In this document: positions 9,865-20,717 of the stretch, piece by piece | Layout of the letters: the number at the start of each line of letters is the position of its first letter | Position numbering within the stretch: position 1 is the first letter of the stretch | From: Pomphorhynchus laevis | Lineage: Eukaryota > Acanthocephala > Palaeacanthocephala > Echinorhynchida > Pomphorhynchidae | Assembly: GCA_012934845.2 (NCBI GenBank) | Contig: WNNJ02001248.1 | Span: forward strand, 1 to 64,000 | Length of the DNA: 64,000 nucleotides | Direction of reading: 5' to 3' | The notes under the pieces: generated by a model | The model's input: the letters and a program-made list of their open reading frames with translations, nothing else | Told to the model about the DNA's origin: nothing | Database searches by the model: none | Program-made: the position numbers and the translations under genes

Positions 9865-12753
9865 TCAGGTGTCGAGAAGGTGTGAACGGAGGAGATGTTT
9901 GAATTTGATAAAGGAGGGGGCGCGGCGGAAGTCGAGAGAGAGTTGATTCCAGGCGAGTGAGGCGGCGACGAGGAAGGATCGAAGACCGTAGTTGTTGGAG
10001 TAATTAGGAACGTGGAGTAAGAAGGTATGACAGGAATGAAGCGATAGCGAGGTGGGGCGAGTATCGTGTAAGAAAGGAAGGTTGACGAACGATGGGGAGC
10101 CGACAGCGATGAGACGAAAGATAACGAGAAGAAGGCGGAGTTTGATGCGGATGTGGATGGTGGGCCAGGAGAGTTGGGCAAAATATGTGAATGTGTAGTC
10201 GAAGCGACAGAGACGAAAGAGCACTCGAGCGGCGATGTTGATTATTCGTTGTAGGGGTAGGATGATGGATTTTGGAGAATTGGCGAAAAGGCTAAGGCAG
10301 TAATCGATTTTAGGGAAAAGAAGCAATGAAAGAAGAGACATACAAGAACGGAAGTCGATAAGGGGGCGGATACAGCGGATGTCACGGAGAATAAAGTTAG
10401 ATGAGCGGACCTTGTCACGGACGAAGGGTTAAATGGAAAGGTGATCATCGAAATGGAAGCCTAAGAAAGCGAGATTATGGATTATAGTGATGATCGATGA
10501 GGCAAAATATACAGTGGGAGGAGATATGTTTGGTTTACGGGGGAGGATCCACATTATTTTGGACTTTTCGGCGTTTAGAACGAGATGGAGATTGGAGAGA
10601 CGTTTGTAGATAGAAGACAGTTGGAGGCAGAAATGCCGATATCGTGTATGCGATGTGCGGGTGCATGAGCATATATTATAATGTAATCGGCGTATTGCAT
10701 GACCTTAAAGGAGAAGGGTTTGATAAACGGTGATAGATTGCCAAGCAGAGGAGAGAAAAGCAGGGACCTAGGACTGAACCTTGTGGGACCCCGCAAAAAA
10801 GGATTAAAGGGGAGGATGATGAATTAAAACAGACGCGAAAGGGACGGTCGGATAGATATGAGGCGAACCATGCTACGGAGGAGGAAGAAAAGCCGTAATC
10901 ATAACGAAGGCGAGAAAGGAGGACGGAGTGGTCGACAATGTCGAATGCGGAGGAGCGGTCGATGGAGATGAGAACACTATATAGAGCCTTGTCTCGAGAA
11001 ATGAGTAAGTCGTTGTACACTTTTATGCATGCGGTTTCTGTCGATTGATTAGAGCGGAATGCGGATTGGAAAGGAGGGTACAGATTGGATGAGGAGAGAT
11101 AAGCGTTGATATGTATTAAGATGAGGCGTTCTAAGAGCTTAGGAAGAGTAAGAGGTTGTGAAATGGGGCGATAGCTAGAAGGAAGGGAGGGGTCGAGCGA
11201 TTGTTTCTTAAGGAGGGGACGAACGATTGCGGATTTTCAGTCTGAATGGAAGATACCACTGCGGATGGACGAGTTAAACAAGGTAGTGAGAAATGGGGAT
11301 ATCAATGAGCATATAGATTTTAATATGTGGGTAGGCACGGGATCGGCAGGTGAGGTTTTGTTGGGCAAGGACATGAGGACAGATGATACTTCTGTAGGTG
11401 AGACTGGGAGAAGATGAAAGAGTTCCGGAAGGATGAGATTAGACTGGGCAGAGTGGGATAGGATGGAGACCGGTGTGTGAGAGAGCAACGTGGATACTTT
11501 AGTTTGGAGAAATGACGAATAATCATTGGCATTGATGTTGCACGGCGAAGAGGAGCGAGCAAGGATTGAGATAAAAGTGTGCCAGAGAGTCTTAGAGTTG
11601 AATGAAGTGATGATTTTATGATGCCAGAAGGAGTTGCATTTGGTACGTAGTAGGTTGAGATGAGACCGGCGAAGAGCAAGTTAGGAATCACGGAAAGACA
11701 GAGTGATAGAGCGGAAATTACGTCTGAGAGAGCGGTGATAGACTCGAAAAGCATGCCGGAGTCGACGCTTTGATAGTAAGCATTGGATGTCAAACCATGG
11801 GGCACGGTGCAAGCGACGGTGTGTGTGAGACTTGAAGGGCAAGAGAATATCGAAAGTGGATGTGAGTTCAGAGTCGAAAAGAAAGGCGAGATCTTGAGGA
11901 GATGAATATGTTATTGTGGGTAATGATAGAGATGATTTGAGCAAGGCAGAGCGGAGAAGGGAGAGGTCAAGATTTCTGCAAGGGCAACGTAGGATTGTAG
12001 GTGTGTGAGGAGGGGTTTGTTTGTGAGTGAGATCAAGGGTGATAATAAAGTGATCGGATAGGCCAGGATCAAAGATGGACAGTGAGGTGTGGGCAGCAAA
12101 ATGATCGGGGACAGCGATGATGTCGAGTGCCCCGCCAAGTATATGTGTGGGGGCAGTGGAGATTATTTTTTAATTGTAGTTGGATATAATGTTGATGAAC
12201 CGGATGGAATCCGTGGAAGAGGGGCGGCCTAGGCGGATATTGAAATCACCTAGAACGATTGAAGGGATTGAGGACAAAGAACAATGAGAAAGGAGGTCAG
12301 CGAGTTCGGTAAAAAATAAGGCTGTAGGAGCTGATGAACCAGGACGGTATACAATGGCGAGATCTAGAGTGATCGGGTTAGAATAACGACAAGTGAGCAA
12401 TTCAAAAGAGTAAGAACTGAAAGGGGGATTGATTTTGCGAAGAGACGCGGGGGACGCGCGAATGCGACGATGCCGCCATGATTAAAGAATTTAGAAGGGC
12501 ATGAGCTGGTGGGGCGGGCGGATTCGACTAGGAAGCAACCGGCAGAGGGCAGACGGCGAATGGAAAGGTCGTCGGAATCTGAGTGGCAGGATTCGGTTAG
12601 GCAGAAGAGATCGATGGATTGCTTGGTTAATAGGTTGAGGATAAGATCGGATTTATTGAGAATAGATCTAGTGTTGAGGAGACCGAGGCGGAAACCGTGT
12701 GTTGTGGCGAAAGAGTCTAGTGGAGAAGACACATAGGAGAGATGGAGCGCCAT
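9865..12753 (-). pseudogene. A2 ORF2: APE endonuclease-reverse transcriptase
   Basis: The ATG at 12753 (MALHLSYVSSPLDSF) overlaps the end of ORF1. The endonuclease blocks are GLLNTRSILNK, FCLTESCHSDSDD, VYRPGSS, LGDFNIRLGRP and DPGLSDHF. The RT blocks are SIDRSSAFDIVDHS, CGVPQGSVLGP and MQYADYI (second Asp of YADD replaced by Tyr). The C-terminal tail ends FKHLLRSHLLDT. Open stretches sit in different frames (12840-12364, 12400-12170, 11944-11681, 11805-11320, 11020-10676, 10341-9865), so about six or more shifts or stops are present. Confidence 0.85.
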
Positions 12754-13670
12754 CGAATTTTTGGACGGGTGTGGACAACTTGAAAATTTCCGTCTATGTT
12801 TCGGATGGAGAGTGATGTTTCGCCATTTTCCTCGCGACAACGTTTTTCGATGCGGGCGGAAGAGATTTGAGCGATTTCAGATGGTTTATCCGCAGGGACA
12901 ATAGACGAGAGGATGGATCTGAAGGCGGAAACATCGTGGTCCAGACGTGCTTGTGGAGATAAGGAGTTAGAAGGCGTGATATTAGTGACAATGACGCAAC
13001 GATCGCGAGAAGCAAAGCGCTTCCGTAAAGGAGGACGACTGACGTGAGTAGGTGAGATCACGATAGAAGAGCTGGCAGTTGATGATTTGGAGGGATTTGC
13101 TTTGACGACGGGAGACACATAGGATAATGATAATAAAGATGGTGGCAAGCGATATGAGGAAAGATTATGAGTGGAAGTATAGTGGAGGTTGGTGGAGGTG
13201 ATTTTGATTGATGGATGCAAGGTATTGAGAAACGAGACGGGAAGGACGGGACGTGGGGTGTCGGGGAGTGAAAATACATTAGTTGTAACAATTTGCGGCT
13301 CCGTCACTGTCTCGGTAGATTTATCATAAACTTGACAAAATCCATCTTACTGCGATACAATTTGCGGCTTCTTCACTGTCTCAGTAGATTTATCAGAAAT
13401 TTGAGAAATTCGATCATGCTGCGATGCCATTTCCAATTGCTCTAAGCGTTTTATTAACAAGTTGATTTGTTTCGCCGCACAGAATCCGCAGTAGAACGGT
13501 AGCCCGCTACAAGTTTCCTGACCCAAAGCACAATTATGTGTTTCTGATGTCCAGATTTGACAGCCGCTAGCGGAGCATTCCACTTGTATGTTCTCGAGCT
13601 TGCCGGTTTTATCGGTATCAAGAGAGATTGCTCGCTTGGCTTTTGGTAGATTTTTCTTCTTGGCTCCCAT
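12719..13670 (-). pseudogene. A2 ORF1
   Basis: Starts at ATG (MGAKKKNLPKAKRA). Residues about 31-70 carry ECSASGCQIWTS...LPFYCGFCAAKQ, the family's Cys-motif, then a short coiled-coil-like stretch (INLLIKRLEQLEM). A stop after 107 codons (13347) separates it from a second open part, 13307-12717, with a Ser-rich linker, RDRCVIVTNI, ARLDHDVSAFRSIL and IEKRCREENGETSLSIRNID. Compared with A3 and B, about 60 residues are missing in frame between PADKPS and EIAQ. Confidence 0.75.
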
Positions 13671-13716
13671 TAACTGTAGGTTGCAATAGTTTACAATTTT
13701 TAAAGCTGCGCTCCTT

Positions 13717-13770
13717 GTTGTATGTTATTTATTGTATGTTTATTGGAAACCAATTTTTTTTAATGTAACC
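13717..13770 (-). promoter_or_regulatory. 5' leader of A2
   Basis: On the element strand AAATTGGTTTCCAATAAACAT is followed by ACAATAAATAACATACAAC. The first half matches the B2 leader (1924-1956); the second half matches D1 (60181-60215), A3 (17581-17612), B6/B7 and I1. It joins both forms of the shared leader. Confidence 0.6.
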
Positions 13771-13779
13771 AAAAATTTT

Positions 13780-14100
13780 TTAGAAACCAAAAATTTTTTT
13801 AATAAGGCTTTCTGAATAAATTTTTTCACTAATTGAATAAAAATTATAAGAATTAAATACACATATATCATCAATGTATCGAAACATATATTTCATATAT
13901 TTATATTGTTTAGATTTAGTTTTTACACAGTTATGAACAATTCCATATTCTATAAAGCTTAAAAATAAGTCAGCTATAATTGGGATACTATTACCACCCA
14001 TTGGAGCACTTTTTACTTGTCTAAATATTAATGCCCCTACCTTTAAATAATTTTGATTTATTAAAATATTTAAGGATTCTAATAATTTAATTTTATCCAC
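13780..14100 (-). pseudogene. PLE1 RT core fragment
   Basis: About 106 codons with SAPMGGNSIPIIADLFLSFIE and MFRYIDDICVFNSYNF, the B and C motifs of Penelope-like RTs (YIDD catalytic box). It is cut at 13778 by A2 and continues at 9805. The AT-rich composition is quite unlike the GC-richer A2 inside it. Confidence 0.7.
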
Positions 14101-14149
14101 ATATTTATATTTACTTGATGGTTTATTTTACTTGATGGTTTACTTGAAG

Positions 14150-15398
14150 ATAGATAAACGTTGATCTGCATTAAGATATGACGCTTTAAAAACTTGAAAA
14201 GAGTAGGGAGGAGTGAAATGGAGCGATAGCATGAACAAAGGGAGGGTTCGAGCGATTGTTTCTTATAAAGGGGACAAACGATTGCCGATTTTCAGTGTGA
14301 TGGAAATATACGACTGCGTATGGACGAGTTTAACAAGGTGGTGATGTAATGGGATATCGATGAGCATATGGATTTAATAATATGGGTAGACAGTGGATCA
14401 GCAAGTGAGGTTTTGTTGGGCAATGACATAAGGACAGATGAGAATTCGGCAGGTGATACATGGATAAGATGAAAGAGCTCCAGGAGGATAGGCAAGGCGA
14501 GCAGCAATAAGATGGAATGAAAACTGGGTTGTGAGAGAGTGCAACGTGGAAACTTTGGTCTGGAGAAATGACGAATAATAATGGGATTGATGTTGCAAGA
14601 CGTGAGGAGCGAGAAAGAATTGAGTTGAAAGTATGTTAGAGACTTAGAGTTTAGTGAAGTGTTGATTTTATGCTGCCAGAAGAAGTGGCGCTTGGTACGT
14701 AGTAGGTGGTGATGAGACCAGCGAAGATATCCGTTCGCTCACTCCGGTGAGCGAACGGATATCACGTCTGAGAAAGCAGTGATATACTAGAAAAGCATAC
14801 CGGAGTCGACGCTTGGAGAGTAGGCATTAGATTTCAAACCATGGGACACGGTGCAAGCGACGGTGTGGGGTATGCTTGAAAGGCAAGAGAAGATCGAGAG
14901 TGGATGTGAGTTCATAATCGAAAATATAGGCAAGATCGTGAGAAGAGGATTATGTTATTGTGTGAGAAGATAGAGACGATTAAAGTAAGGCGGAGCGGAG
15001 AAGGGGGATGTCAAAATTTACCAATGACGACGTAAGATGGTAGTTGTGTGAAGCGAGTAGTGGTTAGAAGTGAGATCAATGGTGATGATAAAGTGATCGG
15101 ATAGACCAGAATCAGAGATGTACAGTGAGGTGTAGGCAGCAAAACAATCGGGGACAGCCTTGATGTCGAGTACCCAGCAAAGGATATGTTTGGGGGCAGT
15201 AATGATGAGTTTGTAATTGTAGTTAGGTAGAATGTTGATGAACCGGATGGAATCAGTGGAAGAGGATCGTTCGAGGCGGATGTGGAAGTCGCCAAAAATA
15301 AGTGAAGGGATGGAGGGCAACGAACAGTGTGAAAGGAGGCCAGGCAGTACCGTAAAAAATAAGGACGTAGGAGCTGATGAACATGGACGGTATACAAT
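14150..15398 (-). pseudogene. A3 ORF2 middle part (endonuclease end, linker, RT start)
   Basis: Recognisable blocks are the endonuclease end (SLIFGDFHIRLERSS, 15018-15320; DSGLSDHF), the linker HRAPWF region, and RT start (SPAEFSSVLMSLPNKTS, 14292-14507). Frames change many times and no open stretch exceeds 130 codons. The pieces match A7 throughout by nucleotide alignment. Confidence 0.75.
14726..14763. repeat. Perfect 17-bp inverted repeat, 4-nt loop
   Basis: GATATCCGTTCGCTCAC, loop TCCG, then its exact reverse complement. The right arm corresponds to ordinary LINE-A sequence (A7: GTGATCGAGCGGAAATC). The left arm replaces about 25 bp of normal A sequence, so it appears to be a fold-back copy of the right arm. 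Confidence 0.9.
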
Positions 15399-16172
15399 AA
15401 TAATATAATAATTTATTTAACGTGGTAAATGCGTGCAAACTGCACCCTTACATGACCACTAACAAAAAAGAACAGCAAAAGTCACAGATTAATTAGTTAA
15501 TTATTGAAATGGAATTGGATTTGGCGTTTGAAGAACGTCATTGATGTTGATTGGCGGATATGAATGGGCAGATGGTTCCACGATAGAGGAGCAGCCACAA
15601 GGAAGGAGCGGAAGCCAAAAGAGGTAGAGTAGTTTGGGACATGTAAAAGAAGGGAATTACGGGAACACAGAGCACTGTACACAGGACGAGAATTGTCGAG
15701 AAAAGGAAGGTTGAGAAATTAAGGGGTATGAGAAGTTATAAGGCGAAAAGAAATGATAAGAAGACGAATTTAAACACGACAATAAATTGTAGGCTAATCG
15801 AGAGAAACAAGATTTTGGGATGTATGATCAAAACGACGAAGACGGAGGAGAACTCGGACGGCAGCGTTGATGATGCGTTGTAAAGGAGAAAGAGTGGATT
15901 TAGGTGAGTTGGAAAATAGACTAAGACAGTAATCAAGTCTTGAGAAAATAAGAGGAGATATGAGAGTCATACAAGAAGGGAAATCGATCAATCTACGAAC
16001 TTGACGGAGGTTGCGGAGTATCAAGGTAGATGAGCGTACTTTTTCTCTAACGAAAGGTTTAAGTGAAAGTCGGTTGTCAAAATGGAAGCCTAGGAAAACG
16101 AGATTATCAACGATAGGAAGAATTGTAGAATTTAATGATACGGAGGGAGGTTTTACGCCAAAGCGTCGAGGG
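15399..16172 (-). mobile_element. LINE-B copy B3, 5'-truncated insertion in A3
   Basis: About 770 bp: end of ORF2 from the RT thumb (PPSVSLNSTILPIVDNLVFLGFHFDNRLS, 15794-16170; then 15497-15682) plus the 3' hairpin and ATT tail at 15399-15460. It is inserted into A3 at TATACAAT, which in intact A continues GGCGAGATC; both sides match A7/A2. The inner ORF pieces are in two frames. No clear target duplication beyond AT. Confidence 0.85.
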
Positions 16173-16200
16173 ATGGCGAGATCCAGAGTGATCTCGCCAT
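16173..16200. repeat. 11-bp inverted repeat at the A3/B3 junction
   Basis: ATGGCGAGATC, loop CAGAGT, GATCTCGCCAT. The left arm and loop are normal A sequence flanking the insertion; the right arm is an inverted copy, after which the A homology jumps to another part of the endonuclease region. Confidence 0.8.
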
Positions 16201-16330
16201 GGTTGAATCTACTAGGAGCGAGCATATTCGACTATTGAGCAGCCTGCGGAGAGCAGACGGCGGATGGAGAGGTCGTCGGAATCTGAGTTACAGGAATCGG
16301 TTAGGCAGAAGAGATCGATGAATTGCTTGG

Positions 16331-17393
16331 TTAATAGGTTGAGGATAAGATCTGATTTATTGGGAATAGATCTAGTGTTGAGGAGGCCGAGGCGTGTGTG
16401 TGGTGGTGATAGAGACTAGTAGAGAAGACACATAGGGGAGATGGAGCGCCATCGAATTTAGGGCGTGTGTGGATAACTTGAAAAATTCCGTCTATGTTTC
16501 GAATGAAGAGAGATGTTTCGACGTTTTCCTCATGACGGCGTTTTTCGATACGGGCAGAAGAGAGTTGAGCAATTTCAGAATGGATGCGATCGGGGAAAAT
16601 TTGAGTGGTTGAAGATGACATTTAATTTAAATCGTTGAGAGAGGACAAAGGACGCGTGAGATCGATGCTTGAAAAAATTTTCAGGAGATGGGGCTTTGAA
16701 GGATTAGATCGAGAAGATTCGTTTAGGCGGACGAATGCGACAGGAAATATGTCCTTGAACAAGGATGGTTTATCCGCAGGAGCAAAAGACGAGAGGATGG
16801 ATCCGAATGCGTAAACATCGTGGTAGAGACGTGCTTGTTGATATAAGGAGGTGAAGGAGTGATATTATTGACGATGACGCAACGATCGCGATAAGGAAAG
16901 CGTTTCCGTAAAGGAGGACGAGTGAGGTGAGTGGGTGAGATCACGATAGGAGAGCTGGCAGTTGAGGATTTGGATAAAGTTGGTTTGACGGCGGGAGACA
17001 TAGAGGGCAATGATATTAAAGAGGGTGGCAAGCATGTGAGTAAAATTTATGAGTGGAAGGATCGTGAAGGTTGGTGGAAGTGATTTTGATTGATGGATGT
17101 TGGTTATTGAGAAACAAGACAGAAATGACGGGACGGTGGGTGCTGGGGAGTGAACATGACATGGGATGGAAGTGTATATGGTGGCCGGGTCGGCGGGTGA
17201 AGAAAAGATATCGGAAACAACGGGGTTAGTTTGGATGTTGATATGTGCTTATGTGAGAGGTTGCAAATTAATTTATTTGCACAAAATTTGCATAGGAAGT
17301 CTTCTTTAGACTTACTGTAGTCGTAGGCGATTGTTGTCCAGACGCTGCAGTCGTGTGTCGGTCGTGGCTGTTTTCTTACGTCCTCTCATTAAC
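16331..17393 (-). pseudogene. A3 ORF1 and start of ORF2
   Basis: ORF1 begins near 17393 (MRGRKKTATTD). After a one-base shift, 17275-17345 reads CSVWTTIAYDY then FLCKFCANKL, the family's Cys-motif. Later parts show FRPPLRKRFPYRDRCVIVNNI (16723-17031), the block FVRLNESSRSNPSKPHLLKIF around 16690-16750, and IEKRRHEENVETSLFIRNID (16331-16621). ORF2 would start at the ATG at 16452 (MALHLPYVSS-like). The frame is broken in several places. Confidence 0.65.
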
Positions 17394-17423
17394 GTCCTTG
17401 TGTGTTAAAGCTGTTAAATTTGC

Positions 17424-17612
17424 TGGATTGATCTGGAACTGGATTGATCTAGAATGTATGTGTAATAGATCTCCACATACACTAGAAAAAGCAAATGGTG
17501 TTAGATCAAAAGCGGATACAAACACTTCTGTCATGCTGTCATGCTGTAACTTATTAGATTGATCTGCAACTGATAGAATTGATTGTATGTTATTTATCTC
17601 TCAAACTTTTTT
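17424..17612 (-). promoter_or_regulatory. A3 5' leader with AGTTCC repeats
   Basis: On the element strand: AAAAAGTTTGAGA, GATAAATAACATACAATC (17581-17612), then CAGTTGCAGATCAATC and CAGTTCCAGATCAATCCAG (17424-17450). The first block matches B6/B7 and I1; the AGTTCC-AGATCAATCC block matches D1. Confidence 0.65.
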
Positions 17613-17620
17613 ACTTGGAT

Positions 17621-17889
17621 TCTTTTTTACTTAGGATTCTTTTGTTACTCGGGATACCCGTGAATTCCCTTCACTATTAAGTACATGAATTGCATATAGG
17701 TATATTAATGGGTATATTAATCTGCATCGGACACTAGTGGCATTCCCCGTTAATAGCCGTTATGAGTAGCTTAGATTTGAAATTTAGTGCATAATTTGAT
17801 ATCACGTCGAAGAATATATTCTAATCATTGGTAATTTGAAAATTCGCTTGGATACTGTATCATAAATGAGGAAGTACTAGATATTTATA
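17621..17889. other. No recognised feature
   Basis: AT-rich sequence between the A3 5' end and the F 3' tail. I see only a short near-repeat (TTACTTGGATTCTT, TTACTTAGGATTCTT) and no coding signal. Confidence 0.5.
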
Positions 17890-18604
17890 TTATTATTAGT
17901 ATACAACAGCCGATGAGCGGTGGCTCGTTCGGCTGGATCTCAATGTAAAAAAAGTACAATGTCAGTAAAACAAAAAAATCCAAATCAGGTTCGACTTCCT
18001 ATGAGAGCGATACACCGTTCAGCGCACTCCGAAATTCTCGGATGTTCCGGCATTCAATTGCAGATGACGGGAGTCTGTTCCAACTGTTTATTACTCGATC
18101 TCTGATATCCTGATAGTGTCGATGGACTTTTCTACGATGTTTGAGCGTTAGTCGATGTCCACGTAATTTCTCGGAGTTGCGTAGGCAAAACATGAAGCTG
18201 AGGAGATGAGTGGGCGATAAAATTGCCCTCCATATAAGCATAAGATCAGCTTTTACCAAACTTTCACAAACCGTTGAAACACCTAGGATTTCTAACTTCT
18301 GGTCAAACGGCAGGTCTTTGACAGTGGGAACAAGACGAGTAGCCGACCGGAGAATTGATTCGTAAGCCACAATGTTCTTGCAAAGATGTGAATACGCTAC
18401 GGGAGATGCGTATAGCATTCGAGATTCGATGAGGGCCTTGTATATTATTCTGAAGCTACATGCCTCTAGTGATCCAAAAGATCGTCTAATGATGCCAATA
18501 GTACGACGGCAATTGGCTGAAACTTTATTTACGTGAGCGCTCATATCGAGCGTATTAAGCGTAGATACACCTAAATCATCGATTTTATCTGTAGAATCAA
18601 TCGA
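17890..18604 (-). mobile_element. LINE-F 3' end (RT C-terminal tail)
   Basis: An open stretch of 202 codons (17999-18607) reads DDLGVSTLNTLDMSAHVNK, RTIGIIRRSF, LYASPVAYSHLCKN, LRSATRLVPTVKDLPFDQKLEIL, LRGHRLTLKHRRKV and VINSWNRLPSSAI. That is the domain after the RT in CR1/Jockey-like elements (DLG box onward). It ends in a hairpin (17907-17935) and a (TAA)n tail. The RT itself is absent; L abuts its 5' side. It is related to G (SRLRGHPLMLQRK). Confidence 0.8.
17907..17935 (-). other. F 3' terminal hairpin
   Basis: Arms CAGCCGA/TCGGCTG and GAGC/GCTC around a GGTG loop, directly before TTGTATACTAATAATAATA. It is equivalent to the AGCC...GGCT hairpins of C, D and L. Confidence 0.7.
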
Positions 18605-19938
18605 CATTATTAGTATTACAAGTTATAGCCAAATGGCTGTTTCAACTGATCACATAGGAAATAAAAAAGAAAAGAAAAGAAGAAAAAAAAAGTTAATAGC
18701 GGTTACATAATATTGTATACATTCGGAATGCCATGTTCGTTAATCCACTGACGAAGTTGAACTTTAAATTGAGATAAGTCCTTGGTACATGATATTTCTT
18801 CTGGCAACGTGTTCCAGGCGTTTAATGCTCGATGTGAGAGCCTAGCCGAACTCACTACTTTACCTTGGGAAAACTTAAATAGTTTCAACGGGTGGCCACG
18901 ATGCGTCTAAGAACAAACTTTAACATAGCACGAGGGAAAACCATCTATCCCATTAACCATTCGCCATAATGCAACAAGGTCTAGGTAATATAGCCTCTGA
19001 CCCAAAGATGGTATCTTTAGAAATTCAAGCCGCTCACGATAAGAATATGATCCATCCATACACATTCGAGAACCTCTACGAAGGATTGACTCTAGTATAT
19101 TGAACTCTTTCTTAGTGTATGGAAAAACTGCTTGCACGCAGTACTCTATATGCGGGCGAACAAGAGCGCAGTCAAGGCGATTGAAAACATGGATAAATAC
19201 GATTAAATGCATTTTTGACGCAGTACATAGCTCGCAAAGCCTTGCTATAGGCAAACTCTGTATTTGATCGGGATTTCAATGTCCTATGCACCATGACACC
19301 CAGATCCCTATACTCCATGACGACATTAAGAATTGAAGTTCCGAGGCGAAAACGACGGTCATCGCAACGCCTTCCTAATTTCATGTGGCCGCATTTGCCA
19401 ACATTGATCTTCATACCAGTAGCCTCACTCCAAAGGTAAATTTCATTAAGGTCTTCCTGCAGAGAGATGCCAAGCGGATCAATATCATCTACAGACCATA
19501 GTTTGAGGTCATTAGCAAAAGCAAGACAGGGACTCTGAATCCGCAGCAACAAATCGTTAAGGAACACAATAAACAGCAGAGGTCCTAGTACGGTACCCTG
19601 CGGAACACCACAGTAAACGCGTCTGGAAGTGGAAAGATAGGTGCCAACTCTCACCCTAAAGAAACGATTACGTAGGAAATCTTGAATCCAATTACACAAC
19701 ATTACAGGAATGCCGTAGTTAAATAGTAATGCTACCAAGCTCTCATGCGGCACCCGATCGAATGCTCTTGAAAAGTCAATGAATACCACATTAATTGATT
19801 GGCCGCGACTGACCGCCTCAACCCACATTTCGCGTGAAGTCAATAAGTTTGTTAAGCAGGAACGACCAGGGAGGAAACCGTGCTGAGAAGACGACATTAT
19901 TCCGAGTTCCCCCAAGTTATGCCTGATCAAGTTCGACT
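18605..19938 (-). mobile_element. LINE-L, 5'-truncated RT
   Basis: 19930-19172 is one open stretch of 252 codons with SSSQHGFLPGRSCLTNLLT, VVFIDFSRAFDRVPHE, YCGVPQGTVLGPLLFIVFLND, AFANDLKLW and MEYRDLGVMVHR. The catalytic box is AND instead of ADD, so the RT should be inactive. 19254-18907 and 18888-18703 continue the C-terminal tail (RPHIEYCVQAVFPYTKKEF, LSHRALNAWNTLPEEI) after a frame change. The 3' UTR has AAACAGCCATTTGGCTAT and an ATTAGTATT tail. It is close to D1 in sequence. Confidence 0.85.
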
Positions 19939-20685
19939 AATCAAGTTCGTGATCTTGGAATACTTTTGCAATCGAAACTGAAAACTAGAATGGACACTGA
20001 TAGACATTGCAGTTCCGCAAGAAACATGTTTAATCTAATAAAATCTGTTTTTGTCAGGATCTTCACTATGATTTGTACGTCTATACAACGTGCTAGTTTG
20101 TCCTCACATCGAATATTCCATCCAAGCGTCGTTCCCTTCAACGACTGGTGAAATGAGAGACCTAGAAAAATTTCTACGGCGTGGCAGCAAACTCATTCGA
20201 GGAGGTGAAAGGATGAATTATGATGATAGATTAACTTCGATGGATATGATGTAAGTGCAAACCAGACTACTAGTTCTTGATCTGCTCGCGATGTGGCATA
20301 TAGTTAAGTGTATGGATAGATATTCAAGCGACTACGTTGAAATAAATGTCCGACAAAGTCATAGTGTCCATTCGCTAATGCTGGGCACCAGACAAATTGG
20401 AAGGTCAACAATGGTATCGCAATTATCATGCAAAGCGTTAAATTTGTGGAACTCTTTACCACATGACATTGTAGTTGTATCGTCCCTAAGATTATTCAAT
20501 GATTTGGTCAACAGTTAGATAATATATGAGGATCAAGACAACGTTATAATACTTTATCCTTGAATTGCTCGTTACTAATATTTTGCTTTTGTTTTTAATA
20601 TGTTGTGTTGTACAGTGAGCGGGCTGAACAACCTTTTCAGTCAAAACCCTGGATACAAAATAATAACCTCTCGGCCGTGCTTCAA
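19939..20685 (+). mobile_element. LINE-K 3' end
   Basis: Plus-strand relic of the post-RT tail. It reads VRDLGILLQSKLKTRMDTDRH (from 19945), then in another frame FLRRGSKLIRGGERMNYDDRL, then LLVLDLLAMWHIVKCMDRYSS to LSCKALNLWNSLPHDIVVV (20255-20518). At least two frame changes. It begins exactly where L ends, in opposite orientation. The 3' part has CTGAACAACCTTTTCAGT and an AATAATAA end. Confidence 0.75.
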
Positions 20686-20717
20686 TTTGCCACGTTAAAA
20701 TAAATCTTTTTTTAAAA
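20686..20717 (+). repeat. Isolated LINE-A 3' terminus (about 32 bp)
   Basis: ATTTGCCACGTTAAAATAAAT followed by CTTTTTTT is exactly the last part of LINE-A, here attached to K without the hairpin. Either it is an extremely 5'-truncated A insertion or a 3' end acquired by template switching. Confidence 0.65.

Larger units (their letters stand above)
9806..13777 (-). mobile_element. LINE-A copy A2, full length but degraded
   Basis: About 4.0 kb: leader near 13717-13770, ORF1 from 13670, ORF2 from 12753, and a 3' hairpin at 9818-9833 (GCGTGC-GCTG-GCACGC on the element strand) followed by AAAATAAATCC and a T-run. It lies inside the RT of PLE1. It is the only A copy here that shows both ends. ORF2 carries several frameshifts, so it is dead. 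Confidence 0.85.
9141..14149 (-). mobile_element. Penelope-like element PLE1, split by A2
   Basis: The insertion in A3, about 1.0 kb once A2 is discounted. On the minus strand 13780-14125 holds the RT core and 9464-9805 the RT C-terminus, followed by about 320 bp of AT-rich 3' region with strong inverted repeats. The RT type (PMGGNS, FRYIDDI) is that of Penelope-like elements. It is 5' truncated, as is usual for PLE copies. I see no GIY-YIG domain. The RT looks broken. Confidence 0.7.
9038..17620 (-). mobile_element. LINE-A copy A3, split by PLE1 and B3
   Basis: Three minus-strand blocks of one LINE-A: 16173-17620 (5' UTR, ORF1, start of ORF2), 14150-15398 (endonuclease end and linker) and 9038-9140 (about 100 bp of RT). 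The A sequence that ends at 14150 continues without loss at 9140, so everything between is an insertion (PLE1 carrying A2). The 3' half beyond 9038 is missing. It is heavily mutated and older than A1, A6 and A7. It contains a perfect fold-back at 14726-14763. Confidence 0.85.

Noticed and set aside
17353-17562. Possible host exon (69 codons)
   Set aside because: It is antisense to the A3 leader and ORF1 start; splice sites are not supported.
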